Positions 1-9,710 of a DNA stretch of 28,985 nt are shown in pieces; within the stretch, counting starts at the first letter, position 1, and every line of letters begins with the position of its first letter. The stretch is from NCBI GenBank assembly GCA_934096535.1, contig CAKOMC010000017.1, forward strand, positions 1 through 28,985. The letters run 5' to 3'. The position numbers and the translations under genes are program-made. The notes under the pieces were generated by a model. It made no database searches. It was not told the origin of the DNA and worked only from the letters and a program-made list of their open reading frames with translations. This stretch comes from an uncultured Bacilli bacterium (GTDB taxonomy: Bacteria; Bacillota_I; Bacilli_A; RF39; UBA660).

Positions 1-124
1 ACAGGGATTAAAATAATCATTATTAATAATTTCTATTGTTAATTAGTATGACAAATAACTTTTTTATTAATTTTGAGAACAAATTTTTTGTTTTGTTATT
101 TCTATAGTAAAATTGATTAAATGT

Positions 125-162
125 AAAAAAAAATACATAAGACGGTAAGAATCTTATGTATT
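125..162 (-). terminator. Intrinsic terminator of asnB
   Basis: An 11-bp perfect stem (AATACATAAGA at 132-142 with TCTTATGTATT at 152-162) and 9-nt loop is followed on the minus strand by a run of nine T (125-133). It begins a few bases after the asnB stop codon, so it should end the asnB transcript. Bases 1-124 are AT-rich and show no gene. Confidence 0.85.
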
Positions 163-168
163 TTCTAT

Positions 169-1986
169 TTAAGCAAAAAACTGGTCATACCAAACTAAGA
201 AGGTATAAATAGTCCAAACTTTCTTGTAACAATCCTTTTTACCTGATTTATGATCTTCTAGAAGTTTAATAATACGCTTATGATCAAATATTTCTTTAGC
301 AACTGGACTATCAAACTTAGTCTTTATTTCGTTATATAAGTCGTCTTCTCTAATCCATTCTCTTAAAGGAACGGGAAAACCTAGTTTTTTCTTTTTATAA
401 GCTTCATTAGGAATGCTTTTTTGAGCAGCAAGTCGTAAGGCTGGTTTAGTTGTTTCTTTATTTACTTTAGCATAACTTGGTAAGTGTCTGGCTACTTCAT
501 ATACTTCTTTATCTAAGAAAGGGGTTCTTGCCTCTAGACCAAACATCATCGTATTTCTATCAACAGCGTGTAAGAAGTCTTGAACTAGCCAATAATAATA
601 ATCAATTACTTGGCGTTTTACTAAATCACTTTTATTTTTATATTCAGCATATGTTGGTGCTACGATATCTTTAGTATTAATTTGATTTTTAAAGTTTACT
701 ATTTTTTGGGCTTCTTCATCACGGAAAACTCTTCCTAGACCGATATTATAATCTTCTAACTTACGGCCTCTTCGGTAAACAAAGTTAAAACCACGAACTT
801 CGGGAAATAAACCAGCTACTAAGGAGGCAACATGACGAATTGGATAAGGTATTTTCATATACCAAGCTTGGTCAACTTCCTCCCGATATGATAAGTATCC
901 TCCAAATAATTCATCGGCGCCCTCGCCTGATGTTACAACTTTAACATCTTGGGAAGCTATCTCGGCTACAAAGTATAGAGCGATGGCTGAGGGGTCAGCA
1001 AGTGGTTCGTCCATATGATACATAATATTAGGAAAAGCTTTCATATACTCTTCTTTAGTTATTTTTTTCGATTTATTTTCAATGCCTAGTTTATCGGCTA
1101 AATCTTTAGCATATTTAATTTCATCATATTTAGGATTATCATAGCCGACTGTAAATGTTTTATCAGGTTTAGCAATAGATACTAGGTAAGAAGAATCAAT
1201 ACCACTTGATAAGAAGGAACCAACTTCAACATCACTAATTTGATGATATTTTACGGAATTTTCCATAGCTTTTCTAATTTTTTCTACAATAGTATCCATG
1301 TCTTCATTAGTTTCATCAAATTCTAGTTTAAAGAATTGACTTTTATTTATTTTGCCATCTTTATAAAGTATTTGATACCCCGGTTCAACTCGATAAACAC
1401 CTTTGAAGAAGGTTTCTTCTGTTGGGGTTGAGTTAAAGCATAAATAACTACTTAATATTTCTTTATTTAATTCTTTCTTAAATTTAGGATGGTCTAAAAA
1501 GGCTTTTATTTCAGAGGCAAACATAAAGCTATTACCAAACTTAGCATAATATAAAGGTTTTATGCCAAAACCATCACGAGCAATAAATAGAGTTTTTTGT
1601 TTAGTATCCCAGATAGCAAAGGCAAACATACCACGCAAATGCTTAGTTACTTCAACTCCCCACTCTTCATAACCATGGATTATAACTTCAGTATCACTTT
1701 TATTAGTAAATTTATGACCACTTTTTTTAAGTTCGGCTTTTAATTCCACAAAGTTATATATTTCACCATTGAAAACGATAACCAATGACTTATCTTCATT
1801 ATATTGAGGTTGCCCACCACTAGATAGGTCGATTATGGCTAGACGGCGATGGGCAAGAGCTACTTCATCATCAATAAAATACCCTTCACCATCAGGTCCA
1901 CGATATTTAATGCGTTCAGCCATATCTTTTATAACTTTTTCTTTATTTTTAATTGTTTTATCAACAAATCCTGCAATTCCACACAT
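169..1986 (-). CDS. asnB: Asparagine synthetase, glutamine-hydrolysing
   Basis: Makes asparagine from aspartate, ATP and glutamine in the cytoplasm. The 605-residue length suits the family. The N-terminal class II glutaminase domain starts with MCGIAGF, whose Cys2 is the expected nucleophile after Met removal. It carries RLAIID (48-53), NGEIYN (73-78) and SDTEVI (97-102). The C-terminal synthetase domain has the ATP pyrophosphatase loop SGIDSS (261-266), DEPLADPSA (326-334) and SGEGADELFGGY (353-364). The start is fixed because Cys2 must follow the initiator Met; the ribosome binding site in front of it is weak. It lies 156 bp after the sulfatase-fold gene on the same strand and ends in a strong terminator. 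No regulator or riboswitch was seen. The function call is secure; whether ammonia can replace glutamine cannot be told. Confidence 0.96.
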   Translation of the reverse strand: MCGIAGFVDKTIKNKEKVIKDMAERIKYRGPDGEGYFIDDEVALAHRRLAIIDLSSGGQPQYNEDKSLVIVFNGEIYNFVELKAELKKSGHKFTNKSDTEVIIHGYEEWGVEVTKHLRGMFAFAIWDTKQKTLFIARDGFGIKPLYYAKFGNSFMFASEIKAFLDHPKFKKELNKEILSSYLCFNSTPTEETFFKGVYRVEPGYQILYKDGKINKSQFFKLEFDETNEDMDTIVEKIRKAMENSVKYHQISDVEVGSFLSSGIDSSYLVSIAKPDKTFTVGYDNPKYDEIKYAKDLADKLGIENKSKKITKEEYMKAFPNIMYHMDEPLADPSAIALYFVAEIASQDVKVVTSGEGADELFGGYLSYREEVDQAWYMKIPYPIRHVASLVAGLFPEVRGFNFVYRRGRKLEDYNIGLGRVFRDEEAQKIVNFKNQINTKDIVAPTYAEYKNKSDLVKRQVIDYYYWLVQDFLHAVDRNTMMFGLEARTPFLDKEVYEVARHLPSYAKVNKETTKPALRLAAQKSIPNEAYKKKKLGFPVPLREWIREDDLYNEIKTKFDSPVAKEIFDHKRIIKLLEDHKSGKKDCYKKVWTIYTFLVWYDQFFA

Positions 1987-2142
1987 AATTTTACTTCATC
2001 AATTACTGATGCCTTTCTTTTTTTTGAGTTTTTTTATTTTGGATTTTCTCTTTTTTTGTTTTTACTTCTTTTTTAATATTTTTATTTAATTTTGATTTTT
2101 TTATATTCGAAGTATATTTTCTAACAAGAACCCTCTTTTATT

Positions 2143-4368
2143 TTACTTATCGGGATAAACTTTACGATAATAATCGTTTTCAATAATAAGTTTACTCATA
2201 TTGATACGATTAGCAACTATCTTATTTATATTAGCAATATAATTGTTATCTACTTCTTTACCATCCTTAGGAACAAATTTTCCACTACTAGCAAAATAGG
2301 TTCCATAATCACTAACCCAACTCTTATTTTGAAAATAAACAAGACCAGTCTCTGTTGATAGAATATCTTTACCCATAAATAAGCGAGAATCATAATCAAT
2401 CCCAAACAGGTTATAAATAGTTGGCAAGAAGTCTAATTGACTTGCGGTTTTATCTATTGTAACACTTGGGGTATTAGCATTCCAAATAATTAAGGAACTA
2501 TGATTTACTTCGACAGTATCGTCTCTTTTAAAAGTAGATAACTCATTTATAGAATTTATATTCATACTATACGGATAGTGATCAGGGATAATAGCAATTA
2601 CTGTATCTTCTAGTTTACCTGCCTCTTCTAAAGCCTTTATTAGACTAGCAACTGCTTTATCTAGTTCAATAACACTAGCTAGGTAACCTTTAGCTTCATC
2701 ACTATAATTAAGGTCTTTAACTAATGACCAATTCTTAGTTACCATGGCGTTGCCACTTCTATTATAAGGCATATGAGAAGAAACTGACACATAATAGGTT
2801 AAAAATTTTTCCGAATTAATCCATTCATTAGTTGTTACCTTAACCATTTCATCGTCACTAGCGGGCCATTTATTACAATCCATAAGTTTTTCAAGACCAG
2901 TACCCTTAGCTTTAAAATAGTCAAAACCCATATTTTTTAGGTAAGTGTTACGATTTTGAAACGAAGCGTCGTTTGCGTGATAGGCTTTGACAGCATAACC
3001 TTCCCTATTAAAAGCGGTCCCCAAACCAAAGGGAAAATAATTAGTTCCTTTCCGAAAATATTTGTTTAAATCATTTAAGTTAGCAAATAGTCCAGTTAAG
3101 TTTTGAAATTCGCCTCCAATGGTACTTAAATTGACGGGAGTATAAAAATTGGGAAAGTTGAATCCTTCGGTAACAAGTTTATAAAGGGTTGGCGTAACAT
3201 CTTCGCGAATACCAATGGTGTTAAGGCTTTCAGCCATGATGACAATTAAATTTTTATCTTTAAAAAGACCAGTATAAGCATTTTTTAAAGTACCTTCGTC
3301 ATTTTGAAAGTATCTGTGCATACTAAGTAAGGTTTTATTTTTCTCATTGGCTATAAGATTTTCAAAATCAATGCTTGAGTTATTGTAATCATATTTTGAA
3401 GATGATTCTTGATTATCTTTATTACTATCATTAGTCTTGGTATCAGTAATATCTGGTATGCTTGGCAATTCTTCAGTAAGCTTGGCATCATATTTAAAAA
3501 TCAGCTCTTTAAAATCTAAATATAAGGCAGGAAGAACACCAACTTTTTCAATATTAAGGGCATTGTTATAAGTTGTATTAAATAAGTGATATATAGAATT
3601 TTCTTTATCTTTAGTTGAATAGGTTATAATTTCAAAAAGAGGAATACTTAAAAACAAACATAATAAATTTAGGGCTCCTTCTTTTTTATTTAGATAATGA
3701 AAATTGATATGTTTTTGAAAAATTAAGGTTAGGATAAATGGTATAAAAAGACCAATAATAAAGAAGATATTTTTAAATATTTCTAAAATAGCAGTGCCAG
3801 TAAAGGCAATAGCTTGGTCAGATAAGCCAAACAAGGATAGACAAAAATAGGTATTAAAAACTTTTTTGAAAATCAAGGCGACACTTAAAAATACAGTTAT
3901 AATGCTAATCAGACTTAAATAAATAACTTTATTTTTTTTAGAACTTTTTGTTATGTTACCAAGGGTAGCAATAATACTACTTATGGGCAACAATAGTAAG
4001 AGTAAAATTAAAGTATTTGGCTGAAAAATATTTTTTAAACCAAAGATACTAATTTTATAGAAAAGCTCTAAATATAAAAAAGTAATTAGGGTAATAAGAA
4101 TTAAAGGTTGTTTTTTTGTTTCAGATAATTTTTCAAGATAATTAAACTTAATTTTATTTGCTGGTTTTACTTTTTGTATCTTTATTTCGGTTTTAGAATT
4201 AAATTTGCCATCTTTTTCTAAATTACTTTGAATATCTTTAGAAAACTTGGCTTTTTCATGATTAGTTGGTTTTTTTAATAATTGCTTTTCCATAATAGTT
4301 AGATTATTATTCTTATTTTTAATTTTATTATTACTTTTCTTAGAATACTTTTTGCTACTTTTAATCAT
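2143..4368 (-). CDS. LTA synthase-like membrane phosphoglycerol transferase (sulfatase fold)
   Basis: A 741-residue polytopic enzyme related to LtaS/MdoB, which transfer glycerol-phosphate from phosphatidylglycerol to a growing polymer outside the membrane. A long Lys/Asn-rich cytoplasmic N-terminus (1-85) precedes five hydrophobic segments at about 88-106, 118-138, 148-167, 196-217 and 231-250. An acidic Ser/Asn-rich linker (305-335) leads to the extracellular alkaline-phosphatase/sulfatase-type domain. Candidate metal and catalytic residues by family pattern are Glu380 (IMAES), Thr416 (STIGGEF), His532 (SSHMPY) and Asp596-His597 (IIPDHYPYS). The start is supported by AAAGGTGAT just upstream. 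It may make lipoteichoic acid or decorate another glycan; substrate is not deducible. The long charged N-terminus is unusual for S. aureus-type LtaS. Confidence 0.85.
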   Translation of the reverse strand: MIKSSKKYSKKSNNKIKNKNNNLTIMEKQLLKKPTNHEKAKFSKDIQSNLEKDGKFNSKTEIKIQKVKPANKIKFNYLEKLSETKKQPLILITLITFLYLELFYKISIFGLKNIFQPNTLILLLLLLPISSIIATLGNITKSSKKNKVIYLSLISIITVFLSVALIFKKVFNTYFCLSLFGLSDQAIAFTGTAILEIFKNIFFIIGLFIPFILTLIFQKHINFHYLNKKEGALNLLCLFLSIPLFEIITYSTKDKENSIYHLFNTTYNNALNIEKVGVLPALYLDFKELIFKYDAKLTEELPSIPDITDTKTNDSNKDNQESSSKYDYNNSSIDFENLIANEKNKTLLSMHRYFQNDEGTLKNAYTGLFKDKNLIVIMAESLNTIGIREDVTPTLYKLVTEGFNFPNFYTPVNLSTIGGEFQNLTGLFANLNDLNKYFRKGTNYFPFGLGTAFNREGYAVKAYHANDASFQNRNTYLKNMGFDYFKAKGTGLEKLMDCNKWPASDDEMVKVTTNEWINSEKFLTYYVSVSSHMPYNRSGNAMVTKNWSLVKDLNYSDEAKGYLASVIELDKAVASLIKALEEAGKLEDTVIAIIPDHYPYSMNINSINELSTFKRDDTVEVNHSSLIIWNANTPSVTIDKTASQLDFLPTIYNLFGIDYDSRLFMGKDILSTETGLVYFQNKSWVSDYGTYFASSGKFVPKDGKEVDNNYIANINKIVANRINMSKLIIENDYYRKVYPDK

Positions 4369-4471
4369 TTTATCACCTTTTCTTAAATACTGATTTTAAT
4401 TAAATATCTTTAAAATATACTTCATGTTAATATCTTGCATTACTTATAAAAATTCATTCCATAAACTTTTT

Positions 4472-6592
4472 CTAGACTAAAGGAATTAGAGAAAGACTTA
4501 CTTTTTGTTTTTCTTTATTTATATCACAAACATAGACTTTAACGATTTGACCTACTTTTACTACATCTTTAGGGTCGCTAACAAAGTTTTTACTCATTTT
4601 AGAAATGTGAACTAATCCGTCATCATGAAGACCAATATCAACAAAAGCTCCAAAAGAAGTAACATTGCGAACAGTACCTTCTAATTGCATCCCGATTTTT
4701 AAATCATCAATGGTTAGAATATCACTCTTTAAGATAGGAGCATCTAGATTTTCACGAATATCTAAGCCCGGATTTTGAAGTTCTTTTAAAATATCGGTTA
4801 CTGTATAAATATCAGCCTTAAAATTCTTAGCCAATTTCTCAGGATTAGCCTTATCTAAAGCTGTTTTAAACTCTTCTGTATTGATGTTTTTGATATCTAA
4901 ATTCAATTCTTTTAAAATATTATTAGCAAGATTATAAGATTCGGGGTGAATACCGGTATTATCAAAAGGATTTAGACCATCTTTTATCCTTAAAAAACCA
5001 ATGGCTTGTTCATAGACTTTAGCACTTATCCCTTTGACTTTAGCTATATCTTCACGACTTTGAAAAGGCTTAGCACTCATTAATTTAGTAATAGCAGGTT
5101 TAGTTAGACCTGAAATGTATTTTAAAATGGAAGGACTAGCGGTATTGACATTAACCCCAACCTCATTAACTACCTTTAACACGGTAAAATCAAGACCACT
5201 GGCTAATTCTTTTTGATTAACATCATATTGATATTCGCCAACCCCAATTGATTTAGGATCAATTTTAACTAATTCGGATAACGGATCTTGAAGACGACGA
5301 CCGATGGAAATAGCACTTCTTTTTTCAACTGTAAGGTCTGGGAACTCTTCTTTAGCTAAAGGAGATGCTGAATAAATACTAGCGCCCGCCTCACTTACAA
5401 TGATGTATTTGCAATTTGTTCCTTTAATGGCATCGCTAACAAATTTTTCGGACTCCCTAGAAGCCGTGCCATTTCCGATAGCAATGATATCAATCTTATA
5501 TTTATCAATTAGCTCTAAAAGTTTTTTAGTCGCTCCAATTTTGTCATTTACAGGTTCATGGGGATAAATAACAGCGATAGTTTCTAGGGTGCCACTTGGC
5601 GATAAGACGGCTAATTTACAACCAGTTCTAAAAGCGGGGTCAAAACCTAAAACTCGCGAATTTTTAATTGGGGGAGTTAAAAGTAAATGTTCTAAATTAT
5701 CTTGGAAAGTTAAAATAGCTTTTTTAGAAGCTTCCTCGGTCAATTCACTTCTTATTTCTCTTTCGATACTAGGAAGTATCAATCTTTTTAGGGCATCTTT
5801 AATTGCTACTTTTACAGTATCACAAACAAAAGACTTTTCATTTTTGATAAATTTTCGTTCTTGATTTAACAAAATATTATCAAAGTCATAATCAAGGCTA
5901 ATATTTAAGATTTTTTCATCTTCACCACGATTCATAGCTAAAATATGAAAATGTTTAGCATATTTAATTTTTTCTCTAAACTCGTAATACATTTCATAAG
6001 TTTTTTTCTCATCTAAAGCTTTAGGTTTCTTAGTGGAAACAATAAAACCTGTGTTAGCAATATAACCTCTAATGTATTTACGACTACTTGCGTTATCACT
6101 AATCCATTCGGCAATTATATAGCCAGCACCTTCAATAGCTTTAGCGCTATCCATATTATACCCGCTAGCAAGGATTTCCATACTGCCCTTTTCAGGGAAG
6201 GCCATAATTTTTTTAGCAAGTGGCTCTAAACCGGCCTTGATAGCTTCCGTAGCTTTTGTTTTCTTTTTTTCTTTAAAAGGACGATATATATCTTCAATTT
6301 CCGCTAATTTAGTAGACGCCAAGATATTGTTTTTTATTTCTTCGGTCAACAAGCCTTTTTCATCAATCAAGCGAATAGTATCTTCTTTTTTCTTAAGTAA
6401 ATTTTCCTGATAACGATAAGATTCTTCTATGGTACGAATTTCATCTTCATTTAAATTACCAGTTACTTCTTTACGATATCTCGCAATAAAAGGAATTGTT
6501 GCTCCTTCACTTAATAAGTTTAAAACCGCATTTATCTGGGTATTTTTAATATTTAGTTCTTTAGTTAGCTCTTGTATAATTGTTTCATTCAT
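4472..6592 (-). CDS. tex: Tex-family RNA-binding transcription accessory protein
   Basis: Cytoplasmic nucleic-acid-binding protein of the Tex/YdcI family, 706 residues, near the usual size. The N-terminal helical Tex region includes IPFIARYRKEVTG (33-45). A YqgF/RNase-H-like domain begins near 312 (RVLGFDPAFRTGCK). Helix-hairpin-helix segments lie at about 475-560 (VGVNVNTAS, KVKGISAKVYEQA), and a C-terminal S1 domain at about 632-706 contains GTVRNVTSFGAFVDIG. The start is supported by GTGAGGAAA seven bases before ATG. It is separated by 103 bp from the LTA-synthase-like gene downstream, without a clear terminator, so read-through is possible. Its biological role is poorly defined in any organism; the family assignment itself is firm. 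Confidence 0.95.
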   Translation of the reverse strand: MNETIIQELTKELNIKNTQINAVLNLLSEGATIPFIARYRKEVTGNLNEDEIRTIEESYRYQENLLKKKEDTIRLIDEKGLLTEEIKNNILASTKLAEIEDIYRPFKEKKKTKATEAIKAGLEPLAKKIMAFPEKGSMEILASGYNMDSAKAIEGAGYIIAEWISDNASSRKYIRGYIANTGFIVSTKKPKALDEKKTYEMYYEFREKIKYAKHFHILAMNRGEDEKILNISLDYDFDNILLNQERKFIKNEKSFVCDTVKVAIKDALKRLILPSIEREIRSELTEEASKKAILTFQDNLEHLLLTPPIKNSRVLGFDPAFRTGCKLAVLSPSGTLETIAVIYPHEPVNDKIGATKKLLELIDKYKIDIIAIGNGTASRESEKFVSDAIKGTNCKYIIVSEAGASIYSASPLAKEEFPDLTVEKRSAISIGRRLQDPLSELVKIDPKSIGVGEYQYDVNQKELASGLDFTVLKVVNEVGVNVNTASPSILKYISGLTKPAITKLMSAKPFQSREDIAKVKGISAKVYEQAIGFLRIKDGLNPFDNTGIHPESYNLANNILKELNLDIKNINTEEFKTALDKANPEKLAKNFKADIYTVTDILKELQNPGLDIRENLDAPILKSDILTIDDLKIGMQLEGTVRNVTSFGAFVDIGLHDDGLVHISKMSKNFVSDPKDVVKVGQIVKVYVCDINKEKQKVSLSLIPLV

Positions 6593-6921
6593 AATATTTC
6601 CTCACATAGTTCGATTATATAATAAATGACTTCTAAAGGAAATGAGGAATTGCATAAAAAAACAATTTTTTTAGAAGTAATAAAATGACTAATGAAAATA
6701 ACATCTATATATAATAAGGAAATATTTCCTATGACTTATTATGTTTATAAGATATAGATAGAATACGCTAAATATTTTAAAAAGGCAATAATTTTCCATT
6801 AAATTTTAATTATTTTTGATCTTCATATATTTTTATATGAAAAAAACTAGTTTAGATATTTCTTTTCCAAACTAGCTATTGTTTTTAAATTGTTTTTTTG
6901 TTTTCTAATATTATATTCAAC
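6593..6921. other. Intergenic region upstream of tex
   Basis: No gene was found here. It holds the terminator of the TetR gene (6839-6875), a nested palindrome at 6711-6742 with the core AGGAAATATTTCCT at 6717-6730, and a distant 8-bp inverted pair CTTCTAAA/TTTAGAAG. A minus-strand TATAAT at 6619-6614 is a possible -10 for tex, but I see no good -35. Confidence 0.5.
6839..6875 (-). terminator. Intrinsic terminator of the TetR-family gene
   Basis: On the minus strand a CTAGTTT/AAACTAG stem (arms at 6869-6875 and 6847-6853) is followed by seven T. It sits about 45 bp after the regulator stop codon. Confidence 0.75.
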
Positions 6922-7479
6922 TTAATTTTGCATGGCATGACAAGCGTGTTTGATAGTGCCGGTTACTAAATCGCTCACTTTATCCACAATCACTTTTGGG
7001 TCTTCCTGCATATCATTTTTAACCCAGTCAAGGACAATAGCAACGAAAGCATACTTATAAAAATCGGTAATAAATATTTTTTCTTGCTCTTCTATATTTT
7101 CTTTCTGAGATATTTTATCAATTTCCGCGTATATAATAGGATAAACTAAACGATAAAGATTATCCCGCAAAATTTCTAAAGACACGGAATGATAAATGTT
7201 TGTGATAAAAGATTTTTCACTGAGCATTAAAGTAAATACTGATAAAAATTTTTCTTCCCAAGTTTTGTTTATATTTTTAGCGTTTAAAATACTTCCCATT
7301 TCTTCCTTACATATCCATTCAACCAAATCTTCTTTATCAATAAAATGATAATAGAAGGTTTGTCTATTAATATTACATTGTTTAGCAATATCATTGATGG
7401 TTATTTTATTAAAGGGCTGTTCTTTTAATAATTCTTTTAAAGCATAATAAATGGCTTTTTTTGTTGTTAAACTACTCAT
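6922..7479 (-). CDS. TetR/AcrR-family transcriptional regulator (DhaS-like)
   Basis: A 185-residue repressor-type protein. The N-terminal helix-turn-helix spans about 8-52, with ITINDIAKQCNINRQTFYYHF giving the classic TetR recognition-helix signature (split: ITINDIAKQC and NINRQTFYYHF). The C-terminal half resembles the TetR_C domain of the DhaS-type subgroup, seen in regulators with many different targets. It lies 301 bp downstream of ohyA on the same strand, and the DNA upstream of ohyA has inverted repeats over the promoter. Control of ohyA in response to fatty acid is therefore an attractive guess, not shown. A minus-strand TGTTATAAT (near 7495-7500) is very close to the start codon and could be an extended -10 giving a very short leader. 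Family assignment is firm; ligand and target are unknown. Confidence 0.88.
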   Translation of the reverse strand: MSSLTTKKAIYYALKELLKEQPFNKITINDIAKQCNINRQTFYYHFIDKEDLVEWICKEEMGSILNAKNINKTWEEKFLSVFTLMLSEKSFITNIYHSVSLEILRDNLYRLVYPIIYAEIDKISQKENIEEQEKIFITDFYKYAFVAIVLDWVKNDMQEDPKVIVDKVSDLVTGTIKHACHAMQN

Positions 7480-7780
7480 AAATTCACCAAGTTAATTATA
7501 ACAAGAAAAAAGACTTAATTTACTAAAAATATTTAATTATTGATAAATATTTTATATTTATATTAAACTTTTAGTGTTATTAAATCTTTATTTATGTTAG
7601 GGAGTAATAGAATTTTTAAAAATATTATTTTAAATATAAATTTTTCTTTTTATTTTATGACCTTCTAACTTTGAAATATTTATGACTTTCTATTTTATAA
7701 TTTATAATTTATAAACTCTACATATGTCATTTTTAACATGGTTATATTTTATTTAAAAATCATTTTTAGTTAGTTATCGG
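7480..7780. other. AT-rich intergenic region between ohyA and the TetR gene
   Basis: No gene or convincing terminator was seen. A 14-bp direct repeat, TTTATGAC(C/T)TTCTA, occurs at 7654-7667 and 7679-7692. The promoter of the TetR gene presumably lies near 7495-7540. Confidence 0.4.
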
Positions 7781-9574
7781 TTATTTTAATAAACCACTAT
7801 CTTTTAAGAGTAATTCAATATCGGTATTCTTTATTTTTTTAAGTAAAACTTTTACCATTTCTTTTTCAACAAGACTAAGAGGTAATTCATCTATACTCTT
7901 TTTATCCACAGCATAATAAGCGGCTTTTAGAAGTTCACGAACATCGTAACAACTTCCCCAGACTTCTGGTACCGCACGGTCAACATTTAAAAGGGTATAA
8001 ACGGCTTCCATACCAGTACGAATTGAGTATTCAGTTGTGAAAATGGTATCTCTTGGGGTTTCGGCAAATTGACCTAGGAAAGCAAAGTTAATGGAACCTT
8101 GGGGCACTACTAAAGGACGGTCGCTCTTTTTACGAGGTTGGAAGAAAGCATTGATATAAGGCATATAGCAAGTAGTTGTATTACATTTAGTATTAGCATA
8201 CTCTTCGATTTTATCAACAGGCAAGCCAATATGATACAACCATTCTTGACAAACCTCACTACCGGTACACTGACACATTGGTTTTTTCATAAAGTTGCCT
8301 TTTTTATTAGTATTTAGAGAGTAAACCCAGACTAAAATTAGGCCTTTATCCTGACTTTTGAATTGGGGTTGACGATTAATAGTCCATGAAAGATACCAGT
8401 TATCAGTGCTATCTTTTACTGTTACAATGCCACCAGTTGTTACTTTACCACTTCGGGGGTCGCGTTTGCAAATATCCATAATGTGTTTAATAATTTCTTC
8501 ATCACTAGTAGCAATCGTTGCACTCATCCAGTTGGTTGCCTCAGTATTTGCGCAGAATTTCATTGGGTTACCAAATTCGCCGTTACTAGCTTGATTAGCA
8601 ATATTTTTCCACATATCCCAAGACTCGCCACAACCATTTTTAATATTAGATAAATCTGGAGCGGTGTTTTGATCCCCATAGCAAGAGGTATCAGTACAGC
8701 AACCATTAGTTATAAAGACTAAATCATTTTCAGTTAAAGGAATTGACTTTTCTTCATTGTCTTTAATATATTTAATTTCTTTAGCTTGTTTTTTCGTACC
8801 TAAAGTCTCAATTATAACATTTTTAACATCAATGCCATATTCAATTTTAACACCATGACTTTCTAAATATTTAGTAAGTGGTAAAATCATGGATTCATAT
8901 TGATTATACTTAGTAAATCTTAATGCCGAAAAGTCAGGTAATCCATCAATATGATGAACATAACGGCAAAGATATCGTTTCATTTCTAAAGCCGAAGACC
9001 ATCTTTGAAAAGCAAACATAGTCTGCCAATATAACCAGAAGTTAGTATTCCAGAAACTACTTGGTAAAATATCTGATATTTTTTTATCTTCTAACTCACT
9101 TTCAGGGGTAATAAATAATTTTGATAAAGCCATAGCTGATTTTTTATCTAATTTAAATAATTTATCGGTATGAGCATCATGTCCACATTTTTCAGTTGCT
9201 CGGCATAATGAATAATTGGGATCATGTTTATTTAACCAGTAGTATTCATCTAAAACGGAAATTTTAGGATTTTCGATAGATGGTACATCACGGAACATAT
9301 CCCACATACATTCGAAGTGATTATCCATTTCACGACCACCACGCATGAAAAAGCCTTTTGTAATATCCTTTCTACCATCACAAGAACCACCAGCCAAATC
9401 TAGTTTTTCTAAAAGATGAATATTTTCGCCTTTCATCTGACCATCACGAACAAGATAAAAAGCTGCCGATAAACCAGCAAGACCGGTTCCAATAATGTAA
9501 GCCTTTTTCTTTTCGACACCCATTGGTTTTTCAGGATGAGCAAAAGCCTCATAAGTTCCTGCTCCATAATACAT
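7781..9574 (-). CDS. ohyA: Oleate hydratase (FAD-dependent fatty acid double-bond hydratase)
   Basis: Adds water across cis-9 double bonds of unsaturated fatty acids such as oleate, giving 10-hydroxy fatty acids. This activity detoxifies host or dietary fatty acids in Gram-positive bacteria. The protein has 597 residues, as expected. A Rossmann FAD-binding motif, IIGTGLAGLSAAFYL, lies at about 27-41, followed by AGGSCDGR (61-68) and MRGGREMDNHFECMWD (77-92). Glu82 in this segment matches the position of the catalytic glutamate of the family. C-terminal conserved stretches include NFAFLGQFAETPRDTIFT and EYSIRTGMEAVY. The start is set by a full TAAAGGAGGA site at 9581-9590. A promoter and palindromes are listed separately. 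The downstream TetR-type gene may be its regulator. I see no truncation or frameshift. Confidence 0.97.
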   Translation of the reverse strand: MYYGAGTYEAFAHPEKPMGVEKKKAYIIGTGLAGLSAAFYLVRDGQMKGENIHLLEKLDLAGGSCDGRKDITKGFFMRGGREMDNHFECMWDMFRDVPSIENPKISVLDEYYWLNKHDPNYSLCRATEKCGHDAHTDKLFKLDKKSAMALSKLFITPESELEDKKISDILPSSFWNTNFWLYWQTMFAFQRWSSALEMKRYLCRYVHHIDGLPDFSALRFTKYNQYESMILPLTKYLESHGVKIEYGIDVKNVIIETLGTKKQAKEIKYIKDNEEKSIPLTENDLVFITNGCCTDTSCYGDQNTAPDLSNIKNGCGESWDMWKNIANQASNGEFGNPMKFCANTEATNWMSATIATSDEEIIKHIMDICKRDPRSGKVTTGGIVTVKDSTDNWYLSWTINRQPQFKSQDKGLILVWVYSLNTNKKGNFMKKPMCQCTGSEVCQEWLYHIGLPVDKIEEYANTKCNTTTCYMPYINAFFQPRKKSDRPLVVPQGSINFAFLGQFAETPRDTIFTTEYSIRTGMEAVYTLLNVDRAVPEVWGSCYDVRELLKAAYYAVDKKSIDELPLSLVEKEMVKVLLKKIKNTDIELLLKDSGLLK

Positions 9575-9605
9575 AATAATTCCTCCTTTATTTTCTATAA
9601 TTAGA

Positions 9606-9633
9606 ATTATACATTTTTAATTGTTTTATACAA
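9606..9633 (-). promoter_or_regulatory. Probable ohyA promoter
   Basis: On the minus strand, -35 TTGTAT (9633-9628), a 16-bp spacer and -10 TATAAT (9611-9606) lie 32 bp before the ohyA start codon, giving a leader that includes the strong ribosome binding site. Confidence 0.65.
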
Positions 9634-9640
9634 TAAACAA
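9621..9640. promoter_or_regulatory. Candidate operator overlapping the ohyA -35 box
   Basis: An imperfect inverted repeat with TTGTTT and AAACAA arms around TATACAAT covers the -35 hexamer. Size and position suit a TetR-type repressor site. The link to the nearby TetR-family gene is inference. Confidence 0.4.
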
Positions 9641-9660
9641 TTTTTAGGTGGTGTATTATT

Positions 9661-9688
9661 TTTAGACAAACTTATTTAATTGTCTAAA
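9661..9688. repeat. 28-bp palindrome upstream of ohyA
   Basis: Perfect 9-bp arms TTTAGACAA (9661-9669) and TTGTCTAAA (9680-9688) surround a 10-bp centre. It lies about 30 bp upstream of the -35 box. It could be a second operator; it is not followed by a T-run on either strand that would make it a terminator. Confidence 0.5.
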
Positions 9689-9710
9689 TTTTCTATTTAC
9701 TTTTGTAAAA

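Noticed and set aside
108..171. An 18-bp match (TTATGTATTTTCTATTTA) between the asnB terminator region and element A at 19108-19125
   Set aside because: In DNA this AT-rich, one such match in 29 kb is close to what chance allows, and the surroundings do not align.
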